Assembly: GCA_023362775.1 (NCBI GenBank)
Contig: JALMGJ010000005.1
Coordinates: forward strand, 85,198,921 to 85,262,920
Direction of reading: 5' to 3'
Origin: Charina bottae
Taxonomy: Eukaryota; Chordata; Lepidosauria; Squamata; Charinaidae
DNA: 64,000 nt
Positions 1-13,600 of this stretch are shown here, piece by piece. Each line of letters begins with the position of its first letter. Position 1 is the first letter of the stretch. The position numbers were made by a program, and so were the translations under genes. Below the pieces are notes generated by a model. It saw nothing but the letters and a program-made list of their open reading frames with translations. It was not told where the DNA came from and did not search any database.

Positions 1-1599
1 CACACAGTTGTTGGCCAACTAGACCAGTTTGGAAACATCTTTGTAGGAAATCCAGTTTCTATTATTCTAGGTCATAAAGACATAAAACATAGAAGAATTT
101 TATTAGCCTCTTCTCTTGAAGGCAGGAAATGAATTGTCACCATGCTAAAGGAAGCACACATATACTTTGCTCTTTGGAAGTCACGAGAGAACTTGTTAAA
201 TGTGAAATTATCCTGTCCTTGAGTTCCTCTTAAGGAGGGGGCTGCTAAACATGCCACAGAAACAGCTCTTTCTGGAACACGTGAAATGAAAAATAGCAAC
301 AGGAGCAGGGATGTCTGTGGGGGAAAGAGGTCAAAAAAGTAAAAATGTGGCACTACTGCACAATCAAAGCTTCACCCTTTTCCCACATGGTTGCACATAA
401 AAATGGGTCAAGGCTCAATTATGCCATCGCAGCTACCATTTTGACTTTTTTGACCCCCCCCTTCTGCAGATGCACATTAGCACTGGACAAGCTCTGATGT
501 GTTCTGCAGTCTTAAAGGGTGGATGCTAGCAGGTGAAAGAAAAATACAGGGCTGCTGTAGATGAAGAAAGGTTTGGGTGTATGTGATGGAACTGACCAAA
601 AAATGCAATTGGTGGAGTTTTGCAGGCTGGCCGTGACCGTAGTGTTGCGGGTGGTTAGACAGATATGGTTGAACACTTAGGCTTCAAAGAAGTTAATGAG
701 CTCCTGACTGAGGGCAGAATCTGATTTTATTATATGCTGCTATTTGAAGAACTTAGCTGACCTGGGCTGATCTCAAAAAGGGAAGGGGGATCAACACCAG
801 TTAGTTCTTGGATGAAAGACAACCAGAAACTCAAGACTGTAGAGTAGACAGGGATAAAAAAAGCAGTGGTGAATCACTTCTGTAGGATTGCCAGGAAAAC
901 CACGTGGATGCCACCATATCTGGGCTGCACAAATCTTGGTAATCAGAAGATGGCAGCAGAAAAATACCTAACTCCTTACTGCTGAAAGAGGTTGCTTAGA
1001 CTTTTGCAGCCCTGGTAGGATATCCCTAACCACGAGATCACCATGATTCAAGCTGGATTTGCAGGAGACCAGGTTAGTGCTAACGGAGGCATTGTTTATC
1101 GATAGAGAGCCAGGGCGGAGCAGGGAGGAACGTTTTGAACTAGAACTGGAGAAAACCACCATAATCCCCCGCCCTCAGCTACGCAAGCTCACTGAGTGAC
1201 TTTGGGCTGGGCCAGTCACACGCTTTCAGCTCTACCAACTTTAGAGGGTTGACTGAGGAACATCCAGAGGGTATGGTCAAAAACGCCCAGAGGTGGCTGC
1301 AACAGTGCAATCAAACCTTCCTTCGCCTGGTTTTTAAGTAAAAAAAGCCAAGACGGCGGCTGTGTCCCTGTTTTACATGCGTCGCACAGTACATGCGGCT
1401 TCAGTCATGAAGTTACGGTGGTCTTCTTAAGATTTGTCTTTTTTAGTCTCCACACACACACACCCGGCAGCCCTGGAGGCACTTCATTGTCTCTCTCTCT
1501 CAGTCCCATCCTAACAATTATCAGATGACATTGCAAGATATTCTGTAAAGCGGAAATGGTTATCATTAGCTATAGTCGGTTTATACCCGTGGACTGTTC

Positions 1600-1715
1600 T
1601 CCTGGTCGGTTGTGACTTTTGCTATACGTATTATTTTCTTTTTATTGGTAAGTCACCCAGTGTTGTCAAGGAGTCGGGCGGCCTCGAAATTGGATAAATA
1701 CGTAAAGAGAAATAA
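1600..1715 (+). repeat. CR1/L2-like LINE 3' tail
   Basis: The phrase AAGTCACCCAGTGTTGTCAA, followed by GTCGGGCGGCC and ATAAATA, is the typical 3' end of reptile CR1/L2-type LINEs. Confidence 0.5.
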
Positions 1716-2089
1716 ATATTGCTCAGATGATATCTCCAAGGATTGAAAGGATCTCTTCTTGGTGCAAATGTTTAAGGATCTGCGTTGGTTTCAGCTCAAC
1801 ATGCACGCAGCACTGATCACAAATTGATTCATTTGTACAGTGTTCCCACAAGGAACAATTTGTACAGAGCTGTCCTGCATCAAGAGGTTGTGTTGGTTGG
1901 GCTTAACAGATACCAGGCGGGGATGGTCTGTCACCGGAAGGAGGCCAGGGCCATGTTAAGGGAATAACGCCTATCCCATTCAGCCAGCTTTACTTCCCAT
2001 CTTCCCCAAGGTGTGCTGTTTCCATCCACAAGAAATTGCTTTACAATATGGGTTTGACACTCTTGGTCTGCCTGTAATGCTCAAGCAGG

Positions 2090-2660
2090 CTTTCCTAACA
2101 GCTGGGAGGTTGTGCCATTGCAATTAGTAGGCAATGAGCAGCGCTGTGCTAGATAAAATTGCCAGCCAATTTGCAATGACGCACTCATTACCTGATGATT
2201 ATCGGAGTGATTTAACACAGCTGGCTTTCTCCAGGCCTTGCATTGGCAGTTGGAGAAGCCTATTTAAATCAGCCCGGTTTGCAAAACAGATCCGGAGGTC
2301 TCTCAGAGAGAAGAGGTGTTGTAAATTCCGGGCAGCCTGCGCAGTGTTAGAGGGGTCCAAAGCCATTGTGACTTTATCCAGAGTGTGTAAATTTTAAGAG
2401 AAATGTTTGTATGCATAGTATGCTTTATGTGCTATTCAATGGTAATTTTTTCCTCACAACAAATGAAGTTTCTTAATGGGCACCAAGTTAATTTTGAACC
2501 GTAGCCAAACCAGGCAGGAGCAACACTGCAGCCCGTTATTTCTGAGGTTTTGTGGTACCAATTTCCCTTTTTACATCCAATTGCTGGTTGTGGTGTGAAT
2601 ATTAATTGATGCCCTCCAGTATTGGCTGTGGTTATAACCCAATCAAGGTCTGCACACCAA
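2090..2660. promoter_or_regulatory. Unique non-repetitive stretch with two E-boxes, possible regulatory element
   Basis: No repeat family is recognised here. Two CAGCTG E-boxes (2099-2104 and 2218-2223) and an AT-rich CTATTTAAAT motif (2260-2269, one mismatch from a MEF2 site) lie within 170 bp. The adjoining DUSP13 family includes muscle-expressed members. An 87-codon plus-strand frame at 2134-2397 has no recognisable domain. Confidence 0.2.
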
Positions 2661-2849
2661 TTATTAGCTTAATAATTGTGAGAGAAATAGAGTTTGAAAG
2701 ATCACACTTGTTTTATAAGCTTTGCTTACAGCTGTGCTGGGTTCGCTAACTTTTGAAAGACTGAAATGGCAGCTCTGCAGGTACAGAATAGGAAGCTTCA
2801 TATATCAAATTAAGTTGTGGCTTGTTTTCACTGTGATTGTTTGTCATAC

Positions 2850-3075
2850 CTTCTCCGTCTCAGTACCTGCCCTCTGGAACAGCTTCCCGCCAAAGATCTG
2901 TATGGCTCCCACCCTGACGAACTTCCCAAACCTGGCAGTTCTCCCAGGCTTTGCGGCAGGCTGGTTGTCGAGCCCCTGTGTGTTGTGTATGTTTTTTTTC
3001 CTGGATGTAGACAATCTTTTTTATTTTATTTTATTGACTGTGTACGCAATCTTTTTCTTTATTTTAATGCTTCCT
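2850..3075 (+). repeat. LINE 3' end relic, CR1/L3-like
   Basis: It contains CCCTCTGGAACAGCTTCCCGCC, typical of CR1-family 3' regions, and ends in a T-rich TTTTATTTTATTTTATT tail. Confidence 0.4.
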
Positions 3076-6039
3076 TAATGAGACAACTTCTGTGTGGCAG
3101 TAATATAATGATCAATGGCCAAGGCCACAACCAGTTCGTGGACTGTGAGATGAAAAACAATATTGAAGGGGAAAAACTGAAGTTGTCATGCTCCAGGCCC
3201 TAAGCCAGTGTTGATCCCATTTAATTTTTTAAGAACCGTGGAAGAGAAAGATCCACATGAATTCGTGTGATGTATCACGAGGCACTAGGTAGTGAAGTTC
3301 TGTGATCAAAATGAAGAATCTGAGATAATCACTCAGGTGGGAGCTTTGGGGGTGGAGTTTGCCTTACACATGCAAAGAAGGGGGAGGATTTCCATCATGC
3401 AGTCACAGCTGCCATCTTGACTTTTTTGGCCCTCTCCCCATGGACGCCCCTGGTGTCGTCTTTTCAGCATCAACGATTGCTCCCTCCATTGGTCACCACG
3501 TTTTGGCCATGCTGGGACAACCTTGCCTGGAAAGGTGCTTGGGAGAGACAACAGTTGGTGTGCTATTGGACGATGTCATGGGAAATGTCTTCCACATATT
3601 CTGTCCCAGTCTTTCCATGTCTCAGTTGACCTGGCCTGGCTCCACCACGGATGTCTTTCAATAATGGAAAGCAACGGCATCGGAGTGGAGGGGTGTAGCC
3701 AGGTTTTGTAGCATTTTTAGTGGTTTGAAGACTGTACTTCTCTTTTTAAAAAAGAAATGAGCAGATGTTAGAAATCTACAGTGGCCTTATTGGGGCTAGA
3801 GATAGTTAGGAAGAGGTGGGAAGAGGCTTCGCTTCCCTCATCACTTTTCTGCCTCTGTTTCAAGCCTCTGCAGACCCTTGGGGAGGGTGAAAAGAGCCCT
3901 GCTTGTCATGGATGGTGCAGTTGGAGTAACTTTGTTTTGTGTTGCTTCTCTAGCTTTGTCTGGAGGTGAGAAGCGAGAGTTAATATCAGATTAACCCACG
4001 CTTTCAGATTTGGATGACATGAGAAGCCCACATTGAGTTAGGTTCCCTTGTGTCCTTGGGCATCGGTTTGGCCATGACACTGAGCCCCCCCCACCAACAT
4101 CTCCAGGTTAAAGGGTTCTCCCAACCACTGGGTCTTTATCTATCCTGATGATCAACATGGCCTGTGATTTTTAGTACACACAATGGGCATAAACGAACAT
4201 GACTTGACAGTCCGTTTGAACCAGGATAGAAAAGAGAAGGTAGTTACATTTCCAAATCTTTCATGAGCTGAACATGCTAAAGAAAATATAATGAACAAAT
4301 TGACCAGGCTAAACTGGAAGGTAGTTTAATCTACACTTATGTCCAGCTCAAGATATGCAGAGTGATTAGATCCACAGAGAGGGTTGGGTTTTGTTTTGCT
4401 TTGCTTTGCTACAAAGACTGGGCCACAATATCCAAGAATGGATTACATTAATTCCTGTTGTTGTGCAGATTATAGATGGCCTTTCCCTCAGCATGAAAGT
4501 TAGGACAGTTTTTTTCACTATCATCAAGGTAGCCCAACTAGGCTAGGAATTTGTGACTGGAGGCTGAACAGTTAACATTTTAAAACTAAGTAGCATGATG
4601 GTTGGATCATTTCTACCACTTTGCAATAAGGGGTAACTTTTGTTGTTGATATCTAGAGATCAAAACTAAAAAAGAATTTGTGACTTCATAAGCCTGAGCT
4701 AAAAAGAGGAGGAAATGTTGCCTTCACTGACCGTCTTCCTGTTTGTACTGTATGTATTAGTGCTGCAGTGGGAGTACACAGTCTTAAGAGGATGAAAAAT
4801 TCCTGCCTCCCTTCCTTTTGTGCTAGGGATAATCTAGCACATCTGGACCTGAGCAGGTTAGGGAAGCTTGATCCAGGGTGTATTAAATACCGGCGTTGAA
4901 TTATTTATGCTTTTGGCTTGGCTCAGGAGGTTTTTGTCTGCAGAAGAAAAGTGAGGCAATAAATCAGTCAAGCAAAGAGCCAAGTTAGGGGACAGCAGAG
5001 CACAAGCTGTTATTTAACTCGCAAAACCCAGATGGCAAAGAGCAAGCTCAGCCAGAAACGGGAGTTGGAACAGGAAGGAGCAAACAGCCATAGGTTTGAA
5101 ATCTGGGTTCAGTCATGTTGGTTCTGGAGCAAGATAGGGGAGCCTGTGGTCTCCAATCACTCAATGGACAGAGCTCAAGATAAAACTGTTTTATTTGCTC
5201 CTGTGTAGCCAGTGGTAGAAGGCATAATATCGCAGCCACCCAAGACTTCTGCAACACTACGTTGGACATAAAATGGGGAAGAGCCCTGGGGGTGAGGGTG
5301 GGGAGAAGAACTAAGTCTTTTCCTGGAGTTCCCCTTCTTCAATTGGTCAAGTATCTCCTGGGGCTGCTAAGCAATAAAACCAAAACTCTGGGACACTGTG
5401 TGAAAGCTGCGGTCTGAATCTCCCAGGAGTTCTGCTTTATCGATAGGCCGCTCCAGGAGACACTTCACAGACTGGGAAAAGGAGACTCCAGGAAAAGAGT
5501 TAGCGGCTTCTTCTCTCCATTCTCTTCTCCCACTCTATGGGTGACTGTGGTACTCTAGTGGCCAGACCAGTTCTGATTGGTCATGGTACTCACTGCATGG
5601 CCCTGGACAGTTACACCCACCTACTTTGCAGGTATGATATGAAGATAACAAAGAAGAGAAATAGTATGTCACCTTGACCTTGGAAGAAGGGTAAAAATAA
5701 TGAACAGCTAGTTCTCCATGCTGCTGATAGGTTTGTGGGAGAAAAGAAAGATGCAGCACAACCTCTAAATATGATTTTGCTGGCAATTCATTGGACTGGG
5801 AAATAATTACTCATCCCTGTGTCCTGATCCTCTCATCTGAAGACCACTGTTCCAGTCCAACCCATTTCTTCCAGCAGGTTTGCACAGGGATTCTCTTCTA
5901 AACTCCTTGATATATGAAGCTACCAACTGAACTTCTAAAAAAGATCTTGACAGAGTCTTTAGGCAATTGTTAACAGGTTTGGAACAAGCCAATCCTGTGA
6001 TCTTGCCATCTGGGTCTCAGGTCAAACTCTGTTCTAGAG

Positions 6040-6180
6040 TTTGACCTGGAATCATTAGATCCTTCCCTGATCGATTCAAACAGAGGCTGGACACCCACCT
6101 GGGTTTGGATTCCTTCATAGAACAGGAATTCAGCGACTCAAATGACTCCATCCAGCTCTAGGTTTCTGTGATTCCATTAT
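6040..6180 (+). repeat. CR1 3' region relic
   Basis: The phrases CAAACAGAGGCTGGACACCC, TTGGATTCCT and CCAGCTCTAGGTTTCTGTGATTC follow the order of the CR1 3' end. Confidence 0.55.
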
Positions 6181-6215
6181 CAAACATAGAATGGATACCA
6201 AGTTTCTGGTACACC

Positions 6216-6221
6216 TTTAAT
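6216..6221 (-). terminator. Possible poly(A) signal (ATTAAA) of DUSP13B
   Basis: This is the first ATTAAA or AATAAA hexamer found on the minus strand after the stop codon. Such hexamers occur often by chance, so the assignment is weak. Confidence 0.3.
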
Positions 6222-6376
6222 CTTGGATGAGATGCTGACATGGGAGAAGTGGTTTTCATTTCATTGCCCATAAAACATCTATTAGCACATTCGGAATTTA
6301 GCTGTTTCTGAGGGATACAATTGTCCTGGCCTGCCTTTTAGACTTGTCACAGTACAAGTATTTTCTGTCTAAAGTT

Positions 6377-6591
6377 TCAAGGGATCCCTGTTGCTTTCCC
6401 TTTTTCACTCATTAACCGGATGTCAAGCTCCCGAAGTTGGCTGAGGAAACCCGTGTTTGGACAGACTCCTCGGTGTTCTCGCACAGTCTTTAGGGCCTCC
6501 ACAAGGGTCTTGTTTTCGTAGATCATCAAGAAAGCAAGCACAAGAGTTGCTGAGCGGCTTATCCCCATGGCACAGTGAACTAATACTTTCC
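6377..6591 (-). CDS. DUSP13B: DUSP13B coding exon 3 with the catalytic loop and stop
   Basis: The acceptor is tatttgcag at 6592-6600. The exon encodes residues 138-208: [19 protein letters not shown], then the helix ending [13 protein letters not shown] and a short tail. The stop is at 6377. An ATTAAA variant poly(A) signal lies 156 nt downstream (6216-6221, minus strand). Confidence 0.93.
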
Positions 6592-7554
6592 CTGCAAATA
6601 AAAAAGTAATGATATTATGATATATTCATATGTATAGGTAATACAGTAAACACAGTATACCAAGAAATGTGGAAAATGTCAGAAATCTTTGGGTCACAAT
6701 CATACTTTTTGTTCCTTTTGTTTTTTGTTCCTTTTTTTTTTTACATGTTCACCTCTGACAAAGTCAACTGTCCTATGCTAATAAATAATGATGACATCTG
6801 GAGAGTTGTTGGAATATTTCTGTCACCAGTTAATGTTAGTCACCCATTCAAAATTTAAGACTTACTAATATGTGCATTCAGCTGACATAGGTAAACTAGA
6901 TCTCATTCACAGTAGAGGACAGAATGAAAAAGCTTCAGCAGTTTCTTACTCTCTTCAGTTTCTTCTTACTTCTACATATCTTCTCATCCATACTCCATCG
7001 TTTCTTTTTTTTTCTTTTGGTATTGTGTAACAAACTCTGTACATTAATTTTTTTTAATTTCCATGTTTCCTCCTCCTTTTATATAGTTAAGGTAGTTTCT
7101 ATGGTGCTCCCAAGGAGTCTTTCATTCAGGGTTCCCAGGATGTGGACATTTCCCCACTAATGACTGATCGTGTCTTCACAACAGCACCATGCAATTCTTG
7201 AAGTCCTTAGCTTTAACAATGCCTAGCATAAGATGCATTGGAATAATTATCTTCCACCCAACTTTTTACAGATAAATATCGGCAAAGGGCAATGAATGTG
7301 TAAATGTGGCTTGGGTGGAGTTCAGTAGACCAACATTATAACCTGCCATGCAAGGGAAGGTCCAGTGCAATAAAACTTTAAACAACTTTAAAGTAGTTCA
7401 TTACATTGTTATCATTTACTGATTAACTGGTTCTATTTTGCAGTTGTGGAACAGATGAACACCATTAGGTGACTATCTCAAGAGACCTAATCCATAGCAG
7501 AGTATTCTTCAATAGTTATAATAAATGGAGCCGTGATAGAAATCGAATAATTAA

Positions 7555-7618
<64 letters not shown>

Positions 7619-10600
7619 CCAAGCAAGCAAGCAAGCAAGCAAGCAAGCCTCTGAGTATCACATTATATATGGCTAAAGCCATGTGACTCAGCACATTTTG
7701 GGTCTGGAGTTCTGTAATGGAATAGGTGAACATAATCTGTAGGTGGTGGAACCAGTTATGGTTCTGTTTTTATGGCAAGATCAACTCATCAGCTTGGGGC
7801 AAGATCAGGATTATGGATCAGGATTCAGGAATGCATGCCATTGGACACATTCATGGCCACACAAAGTACCATCCAACCCATCCTTTTGTGTTGTGTACGA
7901 TCAATATTCTGGTTGGTTGGTTTTAACCTTTGCCTGCTTTTATGAAAGATCCTTTGGATGGTCATGATTTCTTTGTATTATTGAGCAAAATCTGGTTCAG
8001 TCGTCAAATATTATAACTGCTGTTGTTTAGAGGAGCTGTGAAGACCTGCCTCTTCACTCAGGCCTTTGGCAAGGGAGACAGAGTCCTCACTTCATCACAC
8101 CTGCCATCTTTTACCTTCATGTTTTATTGATTTTATTGTAGTTTCCTTGTTTGACTGTTGTGAGCCACCCAGAGTTGTTGAGAGTTGGGCAGCATGCAAG
8201 TTTAATAAATTATTGTTACTGTTATTATTCCTGGCTGGATTGTCTTTGAGGTCCAGCTGCCCTCCTAGGACTGGGCCAGGAGCCACAGTGAAGGAAATAA
8301 ACAAAGAAGCAAAAGAACTTCTTTCCCTATAGTAAACAAGGCCAGCAAAAACTAAATTATTCAGTGAAAAGTTCCGGGGAAGCTAATTGCTGAGTTCTCC
8401 TGCAGAGAAAGGATTGATGGACAAGAAATTTATGTTTTTAAAAGCTATGTCGAATGTGCAGAAATGATGATACGAGCTTGTGCATAAGAAGATAATTAAT
8501 TTTTAATATTTGAGCTGCTTTTTGTGCAAATATGCATGTTTCCAGGCAATAAATTAAAGCAAACAAACAAGCACGGCAGAAATTTAAGCTGCAACTGCAG
8601 GGATATAAATTGTAAAAATGCACATCTTTTTAACGCTTTCCCGTTCTTCTGCACTGACAGTGTATTGGTGTATGTGGTGAACACAATGGGTAGTGTGTTG
8701 TACTCATTGCATCTGTCTGAACAGAAACCACAGTTTGAAGACATATTGCCCCTTTGATGCCTCACCCACTAAAGAAGCTCCAGGGGAGAGCCTGTTCCTG
8801 GTGCCTTGAATCTCTGCAAGAGATTTACAGCGCCCACTTTTACAGACCGATCATCTAAATGGTTTTCTGTCATCTGAGTTGGCTGTTCCGCCAATGCCAT
8901 GGTTATGATTACTTCTTGGAATGAGGCAGTCTAAGCTATCAGCACCACGTTGTCCCATTGAGTCAGCTCCTTCAGATGCTGAAGACCTAAAAGCATCGCA
9001 ATGGTTATAGACAGAGCTATAATATATGTGGTGGAAAACGTACAGTGCCTACAACTGAGTGCAGGTGGGACAACTCTGAAGATGATGGAGGTGAAGAAAT
9101 CCAACATCTTCTCAGGATTGTTTCTGCATAATATTAGTCAGCGGAACTATTCCAAAGCTATTAAATATCATGTTTGTTATATGTATTTATTATTAGATGT
9201 CGCGATGCAGATTTTGATTGGACACTAACCTGAAAAGTAACCACATGTAGGATGGGATAAATGTATAGGTAGTCCTTGCTTATCAACCACAACTGTGACC
9301 GGAATTTTGGTTGCTAAGCAAAGCAGTTATTAAGCAAATCTGACCCGATTTACGACCTTTATTGCAGCAGTCATTAAGCGAATCACCGTGGGCGTTAAGT
9401 GAACCAGGTGGTTGTTAAGTGAATCATGGGGTTATACATTGATTTTGCTTGCCAGAAGCTGGCCAGGAAGGTAGAAAATGACGATCATGTGACCATGGGA
9501 TGCTGCGACAATTGTAAATGTGAACCACTTACCAAGTGCCCAAATTGTGTTTTTGTGGCCATGGGGATGCTGTGATGGCCATAAGTGTGAGGACCGGTCG
9601 TAAGTCGATTTTTCCAGCACTGTCGTAAGTCTGAACCATCACTAAAAGAATGGTTGTTAAGTGAGGCCTACCTACTGTATATACGTTTTAGAATTTATGT
9701 ACTTAAAATGTTTGTCGGCTGTCTCTTTCTTACCCCTTTTCTTGGATTTATCTTCAGCAGCTGGAGGCATATTTATTGCAAACAACCAACAAGCACACAA
9801 CACTCACTTGGAGTGATGCAAGGCAATGCAGGAGTGTAAGGGAAGCAGGCAGGAGATTCTGGTCTGCCAAATTGTAGCTCCCCAGGGTAAAATGTGTGAT
9901 CCCAGGAACTGAGGTTGTATGCTCAGTGTCATACTTGGGCAGGGGAAAGTCAAAACTGAATGATTCCATGATACTTGTTTTTCATTTCTATCTCATTTTC
10001 CTCACAAGGCAAACTTTATTTCCCAAAGTTGAGGAACAAGGACACCTGAGCCTCCACCCTTTGAAGATCCCTGCTTAGTTGGATCAACTGAGAATAAATT
10101 CCTCTGGGGTCTCTGTGCCATCAAAAGCAGCAGGAGAAGAAACTTGAGTCCCATCCCTAAATATAGCTATAAGAAGAAGCAAAGGAAGACATTTAGCAAG
10201 TAAAAAAATGTCTGGCTTGGAAAAGTGTAGGATGGCTTTCAAATCAGAGTCAGTTTTGTGCTTGATTATCCATAATTAGGTTGCTTCCATTTACTGGATC
10301 TAGTATTTTGATTATTAAATGGAATTCGTGCCTTTTTGTCCTTCTGAAACTGAATATTGATTTTATTATAAACTGCCCAGAGTCCCACTTTTGGGGGGGA
10401 TGGGTGGTGATAGAAATATGAATGATAAATAAATCAATATTGACACTCAGAATTTTGGCACTGTAAATCTATGCGTTACTCAATGGCAGTGAGACTCAGA
10501 CAATATTAAGATCCAACGTGGAAAGCCTTAACTTTGGCGTGAATGCTTCAGTTTGGCAGATGAAGATTTTCCCAAACTAACCCAACAGCTCTGACACAAA

Positions 10601-13600
10601 GGAGGAGCCCTTTGACCTTGACCAAAATGCTTGGTCCCATTTCTTGGTTCTTCTACTAAGGATCAAACTCAGGGACAACCCAGTCCCTTAATTCAGCCTA
10701 AATCAGCTGCACGAAGCAGGATTGGTTGGTTCTTTTCAATATAACAGCAAATCCATTATCTCTCCTGACCCTTCCCTGCAATTTTTCATCTCTTAGAAAT
10801 TCACTGTTCCTTCAGAAAAACTTTGGTCATATGTGAGCGCTCAGTTGAAATAAAGTTCATGAACTAAAAAAAAAGGCATACGACCCATTTGAATTAAGGA
10901 AAAGTAGTTTGTCACGTTCCGTGTGTGTTCCGCATGCGTCATGCCAGCCAAATGACCGTGGAAGAATCCTCGGACAACACTGGCTCTTCTAAAAAGTCCT
11001 AGTAGGGATATTGATGGGGGCGTGGTGGCTCAGTGGGTAAGACGCCAGGCTTGTCGATCGGAAGATTGCAAGTTCGGAGGTTCAAATCCCTAGCCCTGCA
11101 TGACGGAGTGAGCTCCCGCACTAGCCCCAGCTCTTGCCAACCTAGCAATTCGAAAGCATGCAAATGCAAGTAGATGAATAGGTACCACTTCGGTGGGTAG
11201 GTAACAGCGTTCCGCATGCGTCATGCCGGCCACATGACCATGGAAGCGTCTTCGGACAACGCTGGCTCTTCGGCTAAGAAACGGAGATGAGCACCGGCCC
11301 CTAGAGTCGGACACGACTGCACAAATGTGCGGGGGGAACCTTTACCTTTACTAGTTTGTCACGGAAGATTTCCTTAGGAGGAAATAGAGTCATCAATATC
11401 ATAATTTTAAATATGTCTGACTGTAGCTAGGTCAGATCCCGTGGCCCAGGTTACAGCCTCTAGCCCAGGGCTTTCCAAAGTGCCGCCGCTGGCGACACAC
11501 CGAGCGGCGGCGGCGGCGGCGACATGCGCGCGCACGGCGACGGCGCGGGTGGGCGTGCGGCAGCGCGCGCGCACGGCGGCGGCGCAGGGGGGTGGGCGGC
11601 GGCGCGCGCGCACGGCGGCGGCGCGGGGGGGGCGGGCGGCGGCGCGCGCGCACACGGCGGCGGCGCGGGAGGGGCGGGCGGCGGCGCGGGGGCAGGCGGC
11701 GGCGCGCGTATGCGTGGCGGCCGCCGTGCACGCGTGCGCCGCCGCTTCCGGGTGGTGTGGCGACACACCACGCTGTGTGTGGCGACACACTTTTGTGTCG
11801 CGACACACAGTTTGGAAAGCTCTGCTCTAGCCAATTAAAGGGAAATCAGCCAATGGGTTGTATGCATCTGCGTAATATCCTCATCTGTCCTCACCCTCCC
11901 GTTCCACCACAGCAATTGGTTTGAAAAAATATTCCATTGGTGTCACTAGAAAACGTCTTCCAAACCTAACTGTAATATTCTGTAGCTTGAATCATGTCAA
12001 CTGGATTTCTATTTTCTCAGTGGAAACGTTTCACTCCTTATCCAAGGAGCTTCTTCAGTCTGAGCAAAGTTGGTAAGGGAATCCTAAATATGTTTCTAGG
12101 TAGCTGTGTGACCTTACACCTGGGGCTAGGTCATGGTTATATTGAGATGTTATTTTAAGTCCTTTTATCATCTAAAGGAGGATCGTTAAGATCACCATGC
12201 TGCTGTTGAGCTTGTGAAATGGTCTTAACACCACAGGACCAGAGTCAGCAGTTTATCTTCATCTAAAGGAAAAAGGACACTCATTTGAGGACATTAATGT
12301 TCACATTTTAGACAGAGAAGATAGGTGCTTTGAGAGAGGGGTCAAGGAATCCATTTATGCCAACTTTGAAAATCCTTCCTTGAATAGAGGTGGGGGCCTC
12401 AGGCACAATCTTTCCCCCATCTTCCTCCCTGCTTTGTCTTCTGTGCCTAGGAAGATTAAGACCATTTCGCAAGCTCAACAGCAGCATGGTGATCTTAACG
12501 ATCCTCCTTTAGATGATAAAAGGACTTAAAATAACATCTCAATATAACCATGACCTAGCCCCAGGTGTAAGGTCACACAGCTACCTAGAAACATATTTAG
12601 GATTCCCTTACCAACTTTGCTCAGACTGAAGAAGCTCCTTGGATAAGGAGCGAAACGTTTCCACTGAGAAAATAGAAATCCAGTTGACATGATTCAAGCT
12701 ACAGACAATTCCACCTGGATGACTGAGAACCTTCATAGACTAACTGTAATATACATACCCACTGCAAGGGACCTGTCTTGCAATCCTCATCCTCCCATTC
12801 CTCTCTGTTGTGCTTAGAAAAAGCCTTCTATTGAAGTGAATGGAAGATTTCCCCCCAAATCTTATTCCTTTGCACAGAAATAAGGATGGGTTGAAGACCG
12901 CCGCTCCAGCAGCAATTCTTTCAGTCACATTTTATGCATTCCAATAATGTTTGGAAAAACTTTCAGCTTGTAACAAGAGCATATACGCATGTGTCAAGGG
13001 AATTTTCTATGAGTATGCATGCATCAAGGAAAACAGATATGTAAGAATGGGTGGCTGAGCAAATGAAAGGCTAGTGGGTTATGTGGGAGAAGGCATATAT
13101 AGTCTATGTGAATTTGTATGGATGCATGTGAGTTTGTGTAATGTGTAATGTCTAGCCCATTGTTCCTCAACCTTGGCAACTTTAAGATGAGTGGACTTCA
13201 ACTCCCAGAATTCCCAGCCAGCATGCTGGCTGGGGAATTCTGGGAGTTGAAGTCCACACATCTTAAAGTTGCCAAGGTTGAGAAACACTGCTCTATCCAC
13301 TTACATGGTAAGGTAAGGCAAAGTCTAGCTAGATGTTGGATGGAAAAATGGTTACCAGGACACCCGAGAAGATACAGTACGCTGCCTTGCCCACTCTATT
13401 TACCTTTGGGTGAGTTCAGCGCTGCTCTGATATATTTAGCAGTCGGGTAGAAGTAGGTGCTGAGATCAAACTTTGGGTCGTCATCTGCTTCAACCCCATA
13501 ATAATCAACTGCCAGGTCTCGGTAGAACTTGGCTCCCGTATCAATGTGGAATCTTCCAGCAGCAGCATTCACAATGTGAGTAATGCCCATTCGGCGCAGC

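Larger units (their letters stand above)
1..6215. other. 3' flank of DUSP13B, no gene recognised
   Basis: This stretch holds LINE 3' tails (1600-1715, 2850-3075), half-copies of the GTCAAAAAAG hairpin MITE (near 405-470, 1275-1345 and 3340-3450), a CR1-like stretch at 6040-6180 and otherwise unique sequence. The short open frames match no family I know. Confidence 0.5.
11979..12739. mobile_element. Penelope-like element terminal region, inverted duplicate
   Basis: Two inverted arms of about 250 bp (about 11979-12238 and 12455-12705) flank a unique centre. The right arm carries GAAGAAGCTCCTTGGATAAG and GCGAAACGTTTCCACTGAG, a phrase I know from vertebrate Penelope-like retroelements. Its outer end reads CTGGATGACTGAGAACCTTC. 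The insertion is flanked by a perfect 13-bp direct repeat CTAACTGTAATAT (11966-11978 and 12740-12752). Confidence 0.75.

Noticed and set aside
2134..2397. 87-codon plus-strand frame
   Set aside because: No recognisable family; retained only as part of a possible regulatory block.
11016..11100. tRNA gene
   Set aside because: The tRNA-like head with A and B boxes belongs to the Sauria-type SINE; the same holds for the other copies.
11407..11924. Five overlapping Ala/Arg-rich frames
   Set aside because: By-products of the GC-rich hAT MITE core, which has perfect target duplications.
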